A stretch of 64,000 bases of DNA from Streptomyces sp. AM 2-1-1 (GTDB lineage: Bacteria; Actinomycetota; Actinomycetes; Streptomycetales; Streptomycetaceae). The notes beneath the pieces are model-generated. The model did no database searches. It was not told the origin of the DNA and worked only from the letters and a program-made list of their open reading frames with translations. The stretch lies in NCBI RefSeq assembly GCF_029167645.1, contig NZ_CP119147.1, forward strand, positions 2,356,001 through 2,420,000, in the 5' to 3' direction. Below, one piece after another: positions 8,583 through 16,830 of this stretch (position 1 is the first letter of the stretch; every line of letters starts with the position of its first letter). A program made the translations under genes and the position numbers.

Positions 8583-10596
8583 CGCCGTCACCCACTCCGG
8601 CAGCGGCGGCGGCGCCGACCTTCTCGGGCACGACGGGGGCGACGGACGCGACGGCTGCGACAGGGGCGACGGTTGCTACCGGCAAGACGGGAGTGGCGGG
8701 CGACACGGGAGCAAGGGGTGAGGCGGGTGTGACGGCCCAGGCCGGAACCTGCCCGGCGGCGACCCGGGCGGACCGCCGCTCCGCCTGTTCCGTACGCCAC
8801 CGGCCGGCGCGCGCGCACCCCTCGGCGGGGACGGCGACGGGGCGGGGCGCCGAGGCGGCCCGCGTGCCGCGGGGCGGGGCGGTACCGGTCGCCGGCCGGA
8901 CCGGGGTCCGGGGCGCTCCCCCGGACCGCGGCGGGTGGCCGGCGGCGGTCAACCGCTGGTAGAGGGAGCGGTAGGCCGCGAGGTTCTGCTCGACGGTGAA
9001 GAGTTCGCCCGCGCGCGCCCGCGCCGCCCCGCCGAGGCGCGCACGCCGCTCCGGGTCGCGCAGCAACGCGAGGCACGCGTCCGCGAGCGCCGGGATGTCG
9101 CGTGGCGGCACCACCACTCCGGTGCCGCCGACGACCTCCACCACCGCGCCCACGTCCGTCGAGACGGTGGCCCGGCCGCAGAACATCGCCTCCACCAGGC
9201 TGATCGGGAAGCCCTCGACCACGCTGGACAGGACGACGACACCGGCCGCCGCGTACGCCTCGGCGAGGGTCCCCGCACCGGCCCCGCCCATCTCCTCGAA
9301 GGAGACCGGCTGCCCCTGGTCCCCCACCCCGGGCGTCTCCTCGCGCTCGCCCGGCACGGGGAAGAGTCGCTCCGCGACGCCCCGGCAGTGCGCCAGGTAC
9401 GCGGCACCCTCGGCCCCCTCGGCGGCCGTGCCGAAGATCCTGAGCCGGGCACCCGGTTCGGCCCGGTGCACCTCGGCGAAGGCGTGCAGCAGGGCGACGA
9501 GGTCCTTGGCGGGCTCGACACGGCCGACCCACACCAGAGTGTCGGGACCGGCCCCGGTGGACTCGCCCACCTGCGCGAGGCGCCCGGTCTCCATGCCCGG
9601 GTAGACCGTGCGCTGTTTCGCGGCGTCCGCGCCGCAGCGCTGCTGCCAGCGGCGGACGAGCGCGCTGCCGGGGGTGATGACGGCTGCCTCGCGGTAGACC
9701 TCGGCGGCCAGGTGGGCGTGGAAGTTGGCGAGCAGGGCGCGCACCGGCGCGGCGGACGGTCCGTCCGTGGCGGAGAGGTAATGCGCCCGCAGCGGCAGCG
9801 CGTGCTCGGTGACCAGGAGAGGAACGCCGAAGAAGCGTTTGGCCAGCAGCCCGGGGAGGGCGGCGGTGCCGCCCGAGGCCGCGTGGCAGACGTCCACGCC
9901 GCCGAGCGCCCCGGTGTCGTACCAGTCGAGTGAGAGCGGCCGCAGCAGACGGGCGAGTTCTGCGGCGAAAGCCAGGTGATCGGCGACGGTGGCCCGTTGG
10001 ACGGTACCGCTGGTCCCCCGCGAGCGGCAGGCGGACTCCAGCACGTGGAGGGCCGTCTCGGAGGCGAGCGCGGTGGGCAGGCCACCGTGTTCCCGGGCCA
10101 GTTCGGCCAGTCCGTAGAGACCTTCGCCGAAGAGGCCGGCGGAGGTGGCCGCCGTCCGACCGGTCCCGGCCGGGCCGTCCGCCGCGTCCCGGGAGGCCGC
10201 CGGGAGTTCCGCGCGGGCGTCACGGGCCGCGCCCGCTGCCGGTCCACCGGCGCCCGGGGCGCTGACCGCCGTGGCGAGCGCCGTCAGGTGCGCCGTGAAG
10301 CGCCGGCGCTCGCGACGGCCGTAACCGCCGCCGCTGCCGGTGACGAGGCGTGCGAGGCGGCCCCCGCGCCCGTCCTGCGGCACGGTGGCGTCCGCGGCCC
10401 AGAGCGGCGCGGTCCGCACCTGCCCCACCTGCGGCGGCAGACTCACCCACCCGCCCTTCTCCTGACGGGCGGAACGGCTCAGCGCGTAGAGGTCGAACTC
10501 GTGCTGCGGGAGACCGCGGACCAAGCGGTCGCACCACAGTCTCGACTCACCGTCCGCGTACGGATAACCACCGTGGGTGAGCAGTCCGATGCGCAC
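8575..10596 (-). CDS. PelF-like GT4 glycosyltransferase (DUF3492-type N-terminus)
   Basis: A GT-B fold retaining glycosyltransferase of about 673 residues. The N-terminus RIGLLTHGGYPYADGE resembles the DUF3492 start of PelF. Further on are DVCHAASGG, LLVTEHALPLR (PelF has TEHG..R), the GT4 donor-site entry WVGRVEPAKD and the E-x7-E-like EGFPISLVEAMFCG. PelF uses UDP-sugar to polymerise the cationic exopolysaccharide Pel. The C-terminal ~110 residues are low-complexity Ala/Pro/Val-rich sequence, and residues 110-160 are an Ala/Gly insertion absent from the core fold. The GTG at 10596 has a GAGG eight bases upstream and gives the canonical N-terminus; an in-frame ATG lies at 10629. First gene of a four-gene operon. 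Confidence 0.82.
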   Translation of the reverse strand: MRIGLLTHGGYPYADGESRLWCDRLVRGLPQHEFDLYALSRSARQEKGGWVSLPPQVGQVRTAPLWAADATVPQDGRGGRLARLVTGSGGGYGRRERRRFTAHLTALATAVSAPGAGGPAAGAARDARAELPAASRDAADGPAGTGRTAATSAGLFGEGLYGLAELAREHGGLPTALASETALHVLESACRSRGTSGTVQRATVADHLAFAAELARLLRPLSLDWYDTGALGGVDVCHAASGGTAALPGLLAKRFFGVPLLVTEHALPLRAHYLSATDGPSAAPVRALLANFHAHLAAEVYREAAVITPGSALVRRWQQRCGADAAKQRTVYPGMETGRLAQVGESTGAGPDTLVWVGRVEPAKDLVALLHAFAEVHRAEPGARLRIFGTAAEGAEGAAYLAHCRGVAERLFPVPGEREETPGVGDQGQPVSFEEMGGAGAGTLAEAYAAAGVVVLSSVVEGFPISLVEAMFCGRATVSTDVGAVVEVVGGTGVVVPPRDIPALADACLALLRDPERRARLGGAARARAGELFTVEQNLAAYRSLYQRLTAAGHPPRSGGAPRTPVRPATGTAPPRGTRAASAPRPVAVPAEGCARAGRWRTEQAERRSARVAAGQVPAWAVTPASPLAPVSPATPVLPVATVAPVAAVASVAPVVPEKVGAAAAAGVGDGDA

Positions 10597-11012
10597 GAGT
10601 ACACCCTCGATCTCCCATGAATCCGCCACCGTCGGCCGGTGACCAGCGTCGGGACGACCGTAAGCGGAGGCGCCGGTGACACGACGGACGGTTGTCCGTC
10701 ACGCCACCAGAAGGGGTGAACCGGCGTAACTTTCCCGGGCTCCGCGCGTTTCGGCGCGGGCGGGCCCTTCCGGGGCCCGTCGCGAGAGTGCGCGGCGACC
10801 CGCCATCCCCAAAACGGCGGCTCGTACGGACGCCGGGAGCCACCGGCGGTGAACGGCCGGGCGGGCCGGGCGAGGGCCGTACACCTCGTCGACGGCCTCC
10901 TGTTCGACGGTCCGGGCGGCGTCGAACGGCCCCGCTCCTACGCCCGCGTCCCGGCCGCCCGCCCCGGCGAGGCGGACGCCGCGCCCCCTCGTGGACCGGT
11001 GGGGCGACGGCG
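10597..11012. other. Intergenic region upstream of the polysaccharide-like operon
   Basis: About 416 bases between two minus-strand genes, with no coding potential that I trust. It should hold the promoter of the PelF-like operon. The one clear structure is the inverted repeat at 10683-10700, about 90-100 bases upstream of the glycosyltransferase start. The part from 10840 to 11012 is featureless GC-rich sequence. Confidence 0.5.
10683..10700. promoter_or_regulatory. Perfect inverted repeat GACGGAC-N4-GTCCGTC upstream of PelF-like operon
   Basis: Two 7-base arms separated by GGTT. The symmetry, short spacer and position fit a dimeric regulator operator for the exopolysaccharide-like operon, but it could equally form an RNA hairpin in the leader. 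No local regulator gene points to its ligand. Confidence 0.4.
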
Positions 11013-12500
11013 TCAACGGGTCGGGTAGACCCAGGGGTTGGGCTTGCAGGCGATCCCGCCGATGTCGAGCGACTTCGTCTGCTGCTGCATCACCGGCGCC
11101 GGCGCGCCCGCGGTGGTGCAGGAGACGTGGTTGTGCCCGAGCCGGTGCCCGACCTCGTGGTTGATGAGCATCTGCCGGTAGGGGTAGAGCTTGTCGGGGC
11201 CGAAGGTGGCCGATCCCTGGGCCCACCGGAAGGCGTTGATCATCACCCGCTCGGTCGAGGCGGAGTCGCAGGAGACGTTGTCCTCGGTGGTGTCCAGACC
11301 GGACTTCGCGCACCAGACCCCGGTGGTGCCGGGGCTGGCGAGGGTGATGACGAAGTCGGGTTCGCCGGTGGAGACCCGCTCGAAGGTCATGTCCCCGTGG
11401 TGCGCCCAACTGCGGTCGTCGTTGAGGGTCTTCTGCACGGCCTCGGCGAAGAGGGTCCGGTCGAGGCCGAGCCCCTCCTCCACGTCGATCCGGTAGCGGC
11501 GCACCTGCCCGGTACCGGGAGCCTTCGCGGAGCCCGGGACGACCTCGAACTTCCCGTTCCCCGCCAGATCGGCGGCGAGGGGGTAGGGCGTGGCCATCTT
11601 CTCCTCGTACGAGAGGACCTTCAGCGGTGCGGGGGTCGCCGTTCCGGGGGTCGGGCGGGTGTCGGAGCGCGAGGCTCCCGGCCCGTCCTGGCGGCTGCCG
11701 GACGCCTGCGGGGAGCCGTCCCCGCCGGGTCCGCGGGCCACCTGACCGGCCACGACCACGGCGAGGACCGTGGTCACCGCGGCCGCCGCGATACCGGTGA
11801 ACGTCCTCCCCCAGCCGCCCCGTCCGCCCTTGTCCGGGGCGCCGCCCGGCTCCGCCGTGCCGTTCCCCGAGCCCTCGTCCGGCCCGTCGTCGCGCGGGTC
11901 AGCGGAGCCCCGGGACTCCTCCGCCGCGGTGGACGCCCCGGCGGGCGCGGAGACGCGCGAGGGGACGGACCGGACCGGGAGCCCGACGGAGTGCGCGCCG
12001 AAGGCCTCCACGAACTCGGGGCGGGGGCCGGGTATCAGCGGCGCGGCGCCGGCCGGCGGCCGGACCACCGCACGGCCCACCGGGGCGCCCCGACCCGTCG
12101 CGCCGCGCCCCTCCTGCGGGCGCGGGCCGTCCGGACGGCCCGCGGCGCTCGGCCGCGCGGCCGGTGATTCCCCCGAACGTGTCTGTTCCCGGGTGGGGGT
12201 CGCTGACCGCGAGGGCGGGGAGGCGCTCTCCGGGACGTACCTCGGCTGCGGCCCGGTACCCCAGCCACCACCCGGTTCGCGCTGTTCGGGATGGCCGCCG
12301 CGCACCCGCGGGGTGCCCGGGAAGGGGGTGTCCGTCCGCGCCGGGTGCGGCGGCCGGCCGTCGCGGACGGGGGCCGCCGGCTCCGGCGACCGCCTGCGGC
12401 GGCCGTTGCCGGGGCTCTCCCCCGGCGCTCCGGCCGGGGCCGGTGCGGCTTCGCCCGCCGGGCCCTCGGCCTCGACGCCCCTTCGGCTGTGTCGTCCCAC
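11013..12500 (-). CDS. DUF3152 membrane-anchored protein with metzincin-type zinc motif
   Basis: 495 residues in three parts: a long disordered Pro/Gly/Arg-rich cytosolic region (1-225), one membrane helix (about 228-250), and an extracellular DUF3152 domain (about 285-495). The domain contains HEVGHRLGHNH, which fits the full metzincin consensus HExxHxxGxxH (three His ligands and the catalytic Glu). VMQQQ follows about 18 residues later and could be the Met-turn. Cys residues at CAKSG, CDSAS, CTTAG and CKPNP may form disulfides. I infer a cell-surface zinc peptidase; the substrate is unknown. The Rv3207c position next to moeZ in mycobacteria matches. It lies eight bases downstream of the hydrolase gene and is likely co-transcribed with it. 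Confidence 0.85.
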   Translation of the reverse strand: MGRHSRRGVEAEGPAGEAAPAPAGAPGESPGNGRRRRSPEPAAPVRDGRPPHPARTDTPFPGTPRVRGGHPEQREPGGGWGTGPQPRYVPESASPPSRSATPTREQTRSGESPAARPSAAGRPDGPRPQEGRGATGRGAPVGRAVVRPPAGAAPLIPGPRPEFVEAFGAHSVGLPVRSVPSRVSAPAGASTAAEESRGSADPRDDGPDEGSGNGTAEPGGAPDKGGRGGWGRTFTGIAAAAVTTVLAVVVAGQVARGPGGDGSPQASGSRQDGPGASRSDTRPTPGTATPAPLKVLSYEEKMATPYPLAADLAGNGKFEVVPGSAKAPGTGQVRRYRIDVEEGLGLDRTLFAEAVQKTLNDDRSWAHHGDMTFERVSTGEPDFVITLASPGTTGVWCAKSGLDTTEDNVSCDSASTERVMINAFRWAQGSATFGPDKLYPYRQMLINHEVGHRLGHNHVSCTTAGAPAPVMQQQTKSLDIGGIACKPNPWVYPTR

Positions 12501-12508
12501 GCCCCGGA

Positions 12509-13474
12509 TCAGCTCCCGCCGTTGTCGTCCACCAATTCCCGGACCGCCTGGGCGACCGCTTCCGGGTACTCCATCATCGCCACGTGCCCGGCCTCGGGCA
12601 GCGACAGCAGGCGCGAGTCACGGAAGGCCGCCGAGGCCCTGCGTGCCATGCGGTACGAGACGAGCTTGTCCCGTCCGCCGTAGACCAAAAGCGTCGGCGC
12701 GAGAACCCGCTCGGCCTGGCGCCACAGTCCCTGCTGGCCGCCCAGCGTGTAGGCGTCCACGATGCCCCGGGCGGAACGCGCCATGGCGTCCCAGAAGTAC
12801 GGCAGCTCCAGCCGACGTTCCATCTCGGTCACCGCGTGGCGGAAGCCGTCCTCGGTGATCCGCGCCGGATCGCTGTAACAGAGTGCCATGACCCCGCGGG
12901 TGCGTTGTTCGGCGGTCATCCCCCGGCTGAGCCGGGAGAAGAGCGCGGCGACCCCGGGGAGCGCCAGCAGCCCGGTCGGCACGGCCGGCCGCTGGACCCG
13001 GATCTCGGGCAGTGCGGGCGAGACGAGGGTGAGCGTGCGCACCAGGTCGGGGCGGACCGCGGCGACCCGGGTGGAGACCGCACCGCCCAGCGAGTTGCCG
13101 ACGAGGTGGACCGGGCCGCGCCGCTGCGCGTCGAGCAGCCGGATGACCGCACGGGCGTGCGCGGTCACCGAGTAGGCGCCGTCGTCGGGCGGCGGGGAGT
13201 CGCCGAATCCCGGCAGGTCGACCGCCTCACCGTCCACCACGTCCTCCAGCAGCGGCATCAGGGCGGACCAGTTCTGCGAGGAACCGCCGAGGCCGTGGAC
13301 GTACAGCGCGGGAGGGAGCCCGGCGCGCGCGCCGGGGCGGGAACGGACGGTCAGGCTCAGCCCGGCCAGGGAGACGGTGCGCAGTTTCTCCCCGGACGCG
13401 ACGTGGACGGCACTGACCGTGGGGGCGACCGCCGCGGCGGCGGCCTCGACACCCGGCAGCTCGGTCGAAGACAT
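12509..13474 (-). CDS. Alpha/beta-fold hydrolase
   Basis: A 321-residue cytosolic alpha/beta hydrolase. Visible landmarks are the oxyanion-hole segment YVHGLGGSSQNW, the nucleophile elbow GNSLGG, the acid loop YGGRDKLV and the catalytic His in EAGHVAMMEYPE. Substrate is unknown; related enzymes are esterases, lipases or epoxide hydrolases. The ATG at 13474 is six bases downstream of a TAACAT hexamer with no ribosome site between them, suggesting a leaderless mRNA that also carries the DUF3152 gene. Confidence 0.9.
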   Translation of the reverse strand: MSSTELPGVEAAAAAVAPTVSAVHVASGEKLRTVSLAGLSLTVRSRPGARAGLPPALYVHGLGGSSQNWSALMPLLEDVVDGEAVDLPGFGDSPPPDDGAYSVTAHARAVIRLLDAQRRGPVHLVGNSLGGAVSTRVAAVRPDLVRTLTLVSPALPEIRVQRPAVPTGLLALPGVAALFSRLSRGMTAEQRTRGVMALCYSDPARITEDGFRHAVTEMERRLELPYFWDAMARSARGIVDAYTLGGQQGLWRQAERVLAPTLLVYGGRDKLVSYRMARRASAAFRDSRLLSLPEAGHVAMMEYPEAVAQAVRELVDDNGGS

Positions 13475-13480
13475 GCGCCA

Positions 13481-13486
13481 ATGTTA
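13481..13486 (-). promoter_or_regulatory. Putative -10 (TAACAT), leaderless start for hydrolase gene
   Basis: TAACAT on the minus strand ends six bases before the ATG at 13474. This distance makes the first transcribed base coincide with the start codon. Confidence 0.5.
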
Positions 13487-13588
13487 CGAGACGATCACGC
13501 GCTGATTCATGTGTTCGCGGTCACAGGCCGCATCGCGGGGCAGGAGTCCAGCTCATAGGCTTCGGAAGAGGGACGGAAGGGAGTCACC

Positions 13589-13807
13589 ATGACGGTCGAC
13601 CCGCGCGACCCGGAGACGTTTCTGGACGAGCAGCCGGACCCACCGGGTCTGGAGACCCCGGTGGCGGACGCCGAGGAGCAGCGCACGGAGGTCCGGCACG
13701 AGGACGACGAGCCGCTGACGGAGGTCTCCGCCGAGGAGGCGGACGAGGCCGACGTCGCGGAACAGACCAAGGTGGTCGTCGAACACGAGGACGACTACCG
13801 GCCCTGA
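13589..13807 (+). CDS. Small highly acidic protein, function unknown
   Basis: 72 residues, of which about a third are Asp or Glu, with several Pro and no hydrophobic helix. The ATG at 13589 follows GAAGGGAG at a normal distance. The composition and the absence of aromatic residues argue for a disordered cytosolic polypeptide. The gene is divergent from the hydrolase gene at 13474. I do not recognise a family; coding support comes from ribosome site, isolation from other genes and third-position GC. Confidence 0.65.
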   Translation: MTVDPRDPETFLDEQPDPPGLETPVADAEEQRTEVRHEDDEPLTEVSAEEADEADVAEQTKVVVEHEDDYRP

Positions 13808-14144
13808 CGCGGGCCGCGCCCCACCCGCCGCCCGTCATCGACCGTGGGCGTGCGTCGCGCAACCGCGCGCGGTCGCGGTCGGTGACGGAGCGGCGGGCCG
13901 GTGGAGGCTCCGCGGGGCGACCGGGAAGGGCTCGGCGCGGGGCGATCTCGGGCGAAACACGCACGTCACGGGCGCCGGCCCGCCGGCCGGACGAGGAGGC
14001 GGCCCCGGTCCACGACTACCGGAGTTGTCCGGTCCGTGAAATTCTGCGTCCGCGCCGCGCGCACCCGGGTTACCCAAAAGTACGATGGCTGCTCGGCGCG
14101 TACGCACCGGACAGCCGTGTCGGATCACACATTTGGGAGGCGGC
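13808..14144. other. Intergenic region with putative promoter of the tetR gene
   Basis: 337 bases without a credible gene. A TACGAT hexamer at 14081-14086 is the best -10 candidate for the TetR gene and would give a leader of about 55 bases. The rest is GC-rich with no strong repeat. Confidence 0.4.
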
Positions 14145-14780
14145 GTGAGCGCCATCGAGCAGACAGAGGCAGCGCGCCCGCGGGGCACTCGCCTGCCCCG
14201 CCGCGCCCGACGCAACCAGCTCCTGGGCGCCGCCCAGGAGGTCTTCGTCGCGCAGGGCTACCACGCCGCCGCGATGGACGACATCGCCGAGCGGGCCGGG
14301 GTCAGCAAGCCGGTGCTCTACCAGCACTTCCCCGGGAAGCTGGAGCTCTACCTCGCCCTCCTGGACCAGCACTGCGAGTCGCTGCTCCAGGCGGTGCGCA
14401 CGGCCCTCGCGTCGACGACCGAGAACAAGCAGCGCGTCGAGGCCACCATGGACGCCTACTTCGCGTACGTGGAGGACGAGGGCGGCGCCTTCCGGCTGGT
14501 GTTCGAGTCGGACCTGACCAACGAGCCCGCCGTGCGCGAGCGGGTGGACCGGGTGTCGCTCCAGTGCGCCGAGGCCATCTCGGACGTCATCGCGGGCGAC
14601 ACGGGTCAGTCCAAAGACGAATCGATGCTGCTGGCGGTGGGCCTGGGCGGGGTCGCACAGGTGGTGGCCCGCTACTGGCTCTCCAGCCCTTCCGGCATCC
14701 CCCGCGACACGGCGGTCCAGCTCCTCACCTCGCTCGCGTGGCGGGGCATCGCCGGCTTCCCGCTGCACGGGACCGAGTAG
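14145..14780 (+). CDS. TetR-family transcriptional regulator
   Basis: 211 residues with a typical TetR N-terminal helix-turn-helix (about residues 18-64: RNQLLGAAQEVF, MDDIAERAGVSKPVLYQHF) and a helical ligand-binding domain. The GTG at 14145 is chosen because GGGAGG ends five bases upstream and the protein then has the usual short arm before the HTH. The mycobacterial gene at the same position (Rv3208) is also TetR-type. Its ligand and targets are unknown; autoregulation through the preceding 337-base region is likely. Confidence 0.93.
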   Translation: MSAIEQTEAARPRGTRLPRRARRNQLLGAAQEVFVAQGYHAAAMDDIAERAGVSKPVLYQHFPGKLELYLALLDQHCESLLQAVRTALASTTENKQRVEATMDAYFAYVEDEGGAFRLVFESDLTNEPAVRERVDRVSLQCAEAISDVIAGDTGQSKDESMLLAVGLGGVAQVVARYWLSSPSGIPRDTAVQLLTSLAWRGIAGFPLHGTE

Positions 14781-14937
14781 CGGCGCCCCGCCCGCCGCGT
14801 CCGCCGCTGCCGTGTTCGCCGGCGGCGTGTTCGCTGCGGGCGTGGCCGGTCGGGCCGTGGGCGCTCCGCCCTCCGGGCTAATGTGGCTGCGTACGGCGCG
14901 GCTACCGCGCAGAACCGACCGTCGGAGGGACATAGCC

Positions 14938-15165
14938 GTGGAGGTCAAGATCGGGGTGCAGCACACGCCCCGCGAGATCGTTCTGGAGAGCGGGCTTTCC
15001 GCCGAGGACGTCGAGAGCGCGGTCGCCGAGGCGCTCGGCGGCACGGCGCAGCTGCTCAGCCTCACGGACGAGAAGGGCCGCAAGGTCCTCGTGCCGGCCG
15101 ACCGGATCGCGTACGTCGAGATCGGTGAGCCGTCGACCCGGCGAGTCGGGTTCGGCGCGCTGTAA
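14938..15165 (+). CDS. DUF3107 small conserved protein
   Basis: 75 residues, starting at the GTG at 14938 behind GGAGGGA. The sequence EVKIGVQHTPREIVLES followed by LSLTDEKGRKVLVPADRIAYVEIG matches the actinobacterial DUF3107 family (mycobacterial TB9.4/Rv3208A), whose function is unknown. The same tetR-DUF3107 order occurs in mycobacteria. A strong hairpin terminates the unit directly after the stop. Confidence 0.9.
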   Translation: MEVKIGVQHTPREIVLESGLSAEDVESAVAEALGGTAQLLSLTDEKGRKVLVPADRIAYVEIGEPSTRRVGFGAL

Positions 15166-15180
15166 ACAGCACCAGGCGTG

Positions 15181-15228
15181 GCACGCGGGAGCGGCCCGGC
15201 GGATTTCCGCCGGGCCGCTCCCGCGTGC
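15181..15228 (+). terminator. Strong hairpin terminator after DUF3107
   Basis: A perfect 22-bp stem with an ATTT loop starts 15 bases after the stop codon. It is among the strongest hairpins in the window. Confidence 0.85.
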
Positions 15229-15309
15229 TGTCGTCCCAGGTCGCTCCGGGTCGTCCGGCGGAACACGGCGCTCCGCCGAAAGGTTTCCCCGAACCCTCGG
15301 CAGGGTTGC

Positions 15310-15323
15310 GTGACGCAGGTCAC
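15310..15323. promoter_or_regulatory. Crp-like site GTGACGCAGGTCAC
   Basis: The sequence fits the Streptomyces Crp consensus GTG-N6-GNCAC (as I recall it) and is a perfect inverted repeat with a four-base centre. It lies just upstream of a TAGGAC hexamer (15327-15332) and about 90 bases before the small membrane-protein gene at 15412, a position suited to activation. Confidence 0.45.
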
Positions 15324-15411
15324 GGGTAGGACGGCGTAAGGCCGCACCGGCCCCTTGACCGTCACCCGGAAGCGCCGGGGACGACCGACGAACTCCGCGA
15401 GGTGATGCTCC

Positions 15412-15687
15412 GTGATCTGGGAATCCATCGGCTCCGTCGTGATCGGGCTCGCCCTGTCCTGGGCAGCCCTCCACGTCCTGCCGGGCCGGCTCCCGTCGGC
15501 CCGTGCGGTCTACCCCGCCGGCGCCCTGGGAGCCCTGTTCGGGGCGTATCTGGCGGACGGCGTGCTGTACTCCGGGCACGCCGAGGCCACCGCGGTCGGG
15601 GCGCTGGTCGTCGGCGCGGTGACGCTCTCGCTGCTGCTGCGGCCGCGCGGCCGGCGCCGGATCACCGGCCCGGCGGCCACGCGGTAG
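15412..15687 (+). CDS. Small integral membrane protein, unknown function
   Basis: 91 residues with three predicted membrane helices (about 5-22, 33-55 and 58-78) and a basic C-terminal tail (RPRGRRR). The GTG at 15412 has GAGGTGA nine bases upstream. The repeated small residues resemble GlsB/YeaQ/transglycosylase-associated-type small membrane proteins, but I cannot assign a family. Ends 13 bases before the convergent ferritin-like gene. Confidence 0.75.
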   Translation: MIWESIGSVVIGLALSWAALHVLPGRLPSARAVYPAGALGALFGAYLADGVLYSGHAEATAVGALVVGAVTLSLLLRPRGRRRITGPAATR

Positions 15688-15700
15688 CGCGGGCCCCGCG

Positions 15701-16447
15701 TCAGGCCGCGAGGCCCAGCGCGGCCATCCGCTTGGTGTGCGCCTCGGTGATCCGGGAGAACATCCGGCCCACCTCGGCCAGGTCGAACCCGTCCGCCACG
15801 CCCCCCACCAGCATCGTGGACAGGGCGTCGCGGTCGGCGACCACCCGCTGGGCCTGCGAGAGCGCCTCGCCCATCAGCCGCCGCGCCCAGAGGGCGAGCC
15901 GGCCGCCGACGCGGGGCTCGGCCTCGATCGCGGCCCGTACCTTCTCCACCGCGAAGTTCCCGTGCCCGGTGTCGTCGAGGACGGCGAGCACCAGTTCCCG
16001 GGTGTCCTCGTCGAGCCGGATGGCGACCTCGCGGTAGAAGTCACTGGCGATCGAGTCACCGACGTACGCCTTGACCAGGCCCTCCAGCCAGTCGGAGGGA
16101 GCGGTCTGGCGGTGGAAGTCGTCCAGTGCCTTGGCGAACGGCTCCATGGCCCCGGTCGCGTTCTCGCCGATCGCCGAGAGCCGGTCGGTGAGCTGCTCGA
16201 AGTGGTGGAACTCCGCGGAGGCCATCTTCGCCAGCGCCGCCTTGTCGCCGAGGGTCGGCGCGAGCTTGGCGTCCTCGGCGAGCCGCTCGAACGCGGCCAG
16301 TTCGCCGTACGCGAGGGCGCCCAGCAGATCCACCACGGCGGCGCGGTACTGCGGGTCGACCGAGGCCGCCGTCCAGTCTCCGGCGGCGATACCGGTGGGG
16401 GCGAGGGCTTCGTCGGGCGTGCGAGCGGCGTTGTCAGGCGTCTCCAT
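15701..16447 (-). CDS. Ferritin-like fold protein (MiaE-related, Rv3210c type)
   Basis: 248 residues, helix-rich. Two segments carry the carboxylate/His pattern of a ferritin-like di-iron four-helix bundle: GALAYGELAAFERLAEDA, then ASAEFHHFEQL (E-x2-H-like) and later DSIASDFYREVA and DDTGHGNFAVEKV. The family is related to the tRNA hydroxylase MiaE, but the true reaction in actinomycetes is unknown. The ATG at 16447 lies seven bases downstream of a TATTGT hexamer without a ribosome site, so the mRNA may be leaderless. It is divergent from the DEAD-box helicase gene, as in mycobacteria. Confidence 0.85.
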   Translation of the reverse strand: METPDNAARTPDEALAPTGIAAGDWTAASVDPQYRAAVVDLLGALAYGELAAFERLAEDAKLAPTLGDKAALAKMASAEFHHFEQLTDRLSAIGENATGAMEPFAKALDDFHRQTAPSDWLEGLVKAYVGDSIASDFYREVAIRLDEDTRELVLAVLDDTGHGNFAVEKVRAAIEAEPRVGGRLALWARRLMGEALSQAQRVVADRDALSTMLVGGVADGFDLAEVGRMFSRITEAHTKRMAALGLAA

Positions 16448-16454
16448 GGAGCGC

Positions 16455-16460
16455 ACAATA
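16455..16460 (-). promoter_or_regulatory. Putative -10 (TATTGT), leaderless start for ferritin-like gene
   Basis: TATTGT on the minus strand lies seven bases before ATG 16447, consistent with transcription starting at or next to the start codon. Confidence 0.5.
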
Positions 16461-16551
16461 ACCCGCACGGCCCCGGTGGTAAGGGCCCGGTCCGCCGCCG
16501 GGTTCGCACCGATCCGATGAATTCGCCCGACACACATGCGCGAATCCGGGG

Positions 16552-16830
16552 TACAGTGGTAATGCGCCTACTGAGCAATTCGTGTGCCCGGGGCGCGCCC
16601 TTGAATGAGGATGCCCGGTCGGTGGCCCGATCGGCTCCGACCCGACAGCCCTCCACGCGGGTCGTACACACCGTACGACCGCGGATGAGGGGCCCCCTCA
16701 GCGGCACGAGCGCTCGAGCGACGGCAGTGGTCCCGCGCCACCCGCGCCCTCCCGGGCCGGATGACCAACCCCGGCACGGTACGACCCCCAGCGTTCGCCT
16801 CGGTCCGCGTTTCACAGAAGAGGCAGCACC
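16552..16830 (+). promoter_or_regulatory. Long structured 5' leader of DEAD-box helicase
   Basis: A TACAGT hexamer at 16552-16557 is the best -10 candidate; no closer one was found, which would give a leader of about 270 bases. The leader holds a perfect hairpin at 16660-16680 (GGTCGTAC with its complement, five-base loop) and a G/C palindrome near 16685-16699 (TGAGGGG-C-CCCCTCA). Long structured leaders are known for cold-induced DEAD-box helicase mRNAs in other bacteria, so temperature or autoregulatory control is a reasonable guess. This also accounts for the 383-base gap before the gene. Confidence 0.5.

Noticed and set aside
10840..11012. Possible decayed gene between the PelF-like operon and the DUF3152 gene
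   Set aside because: Open frames here continue from neighbours' shadows and have no ribosome site or motif.
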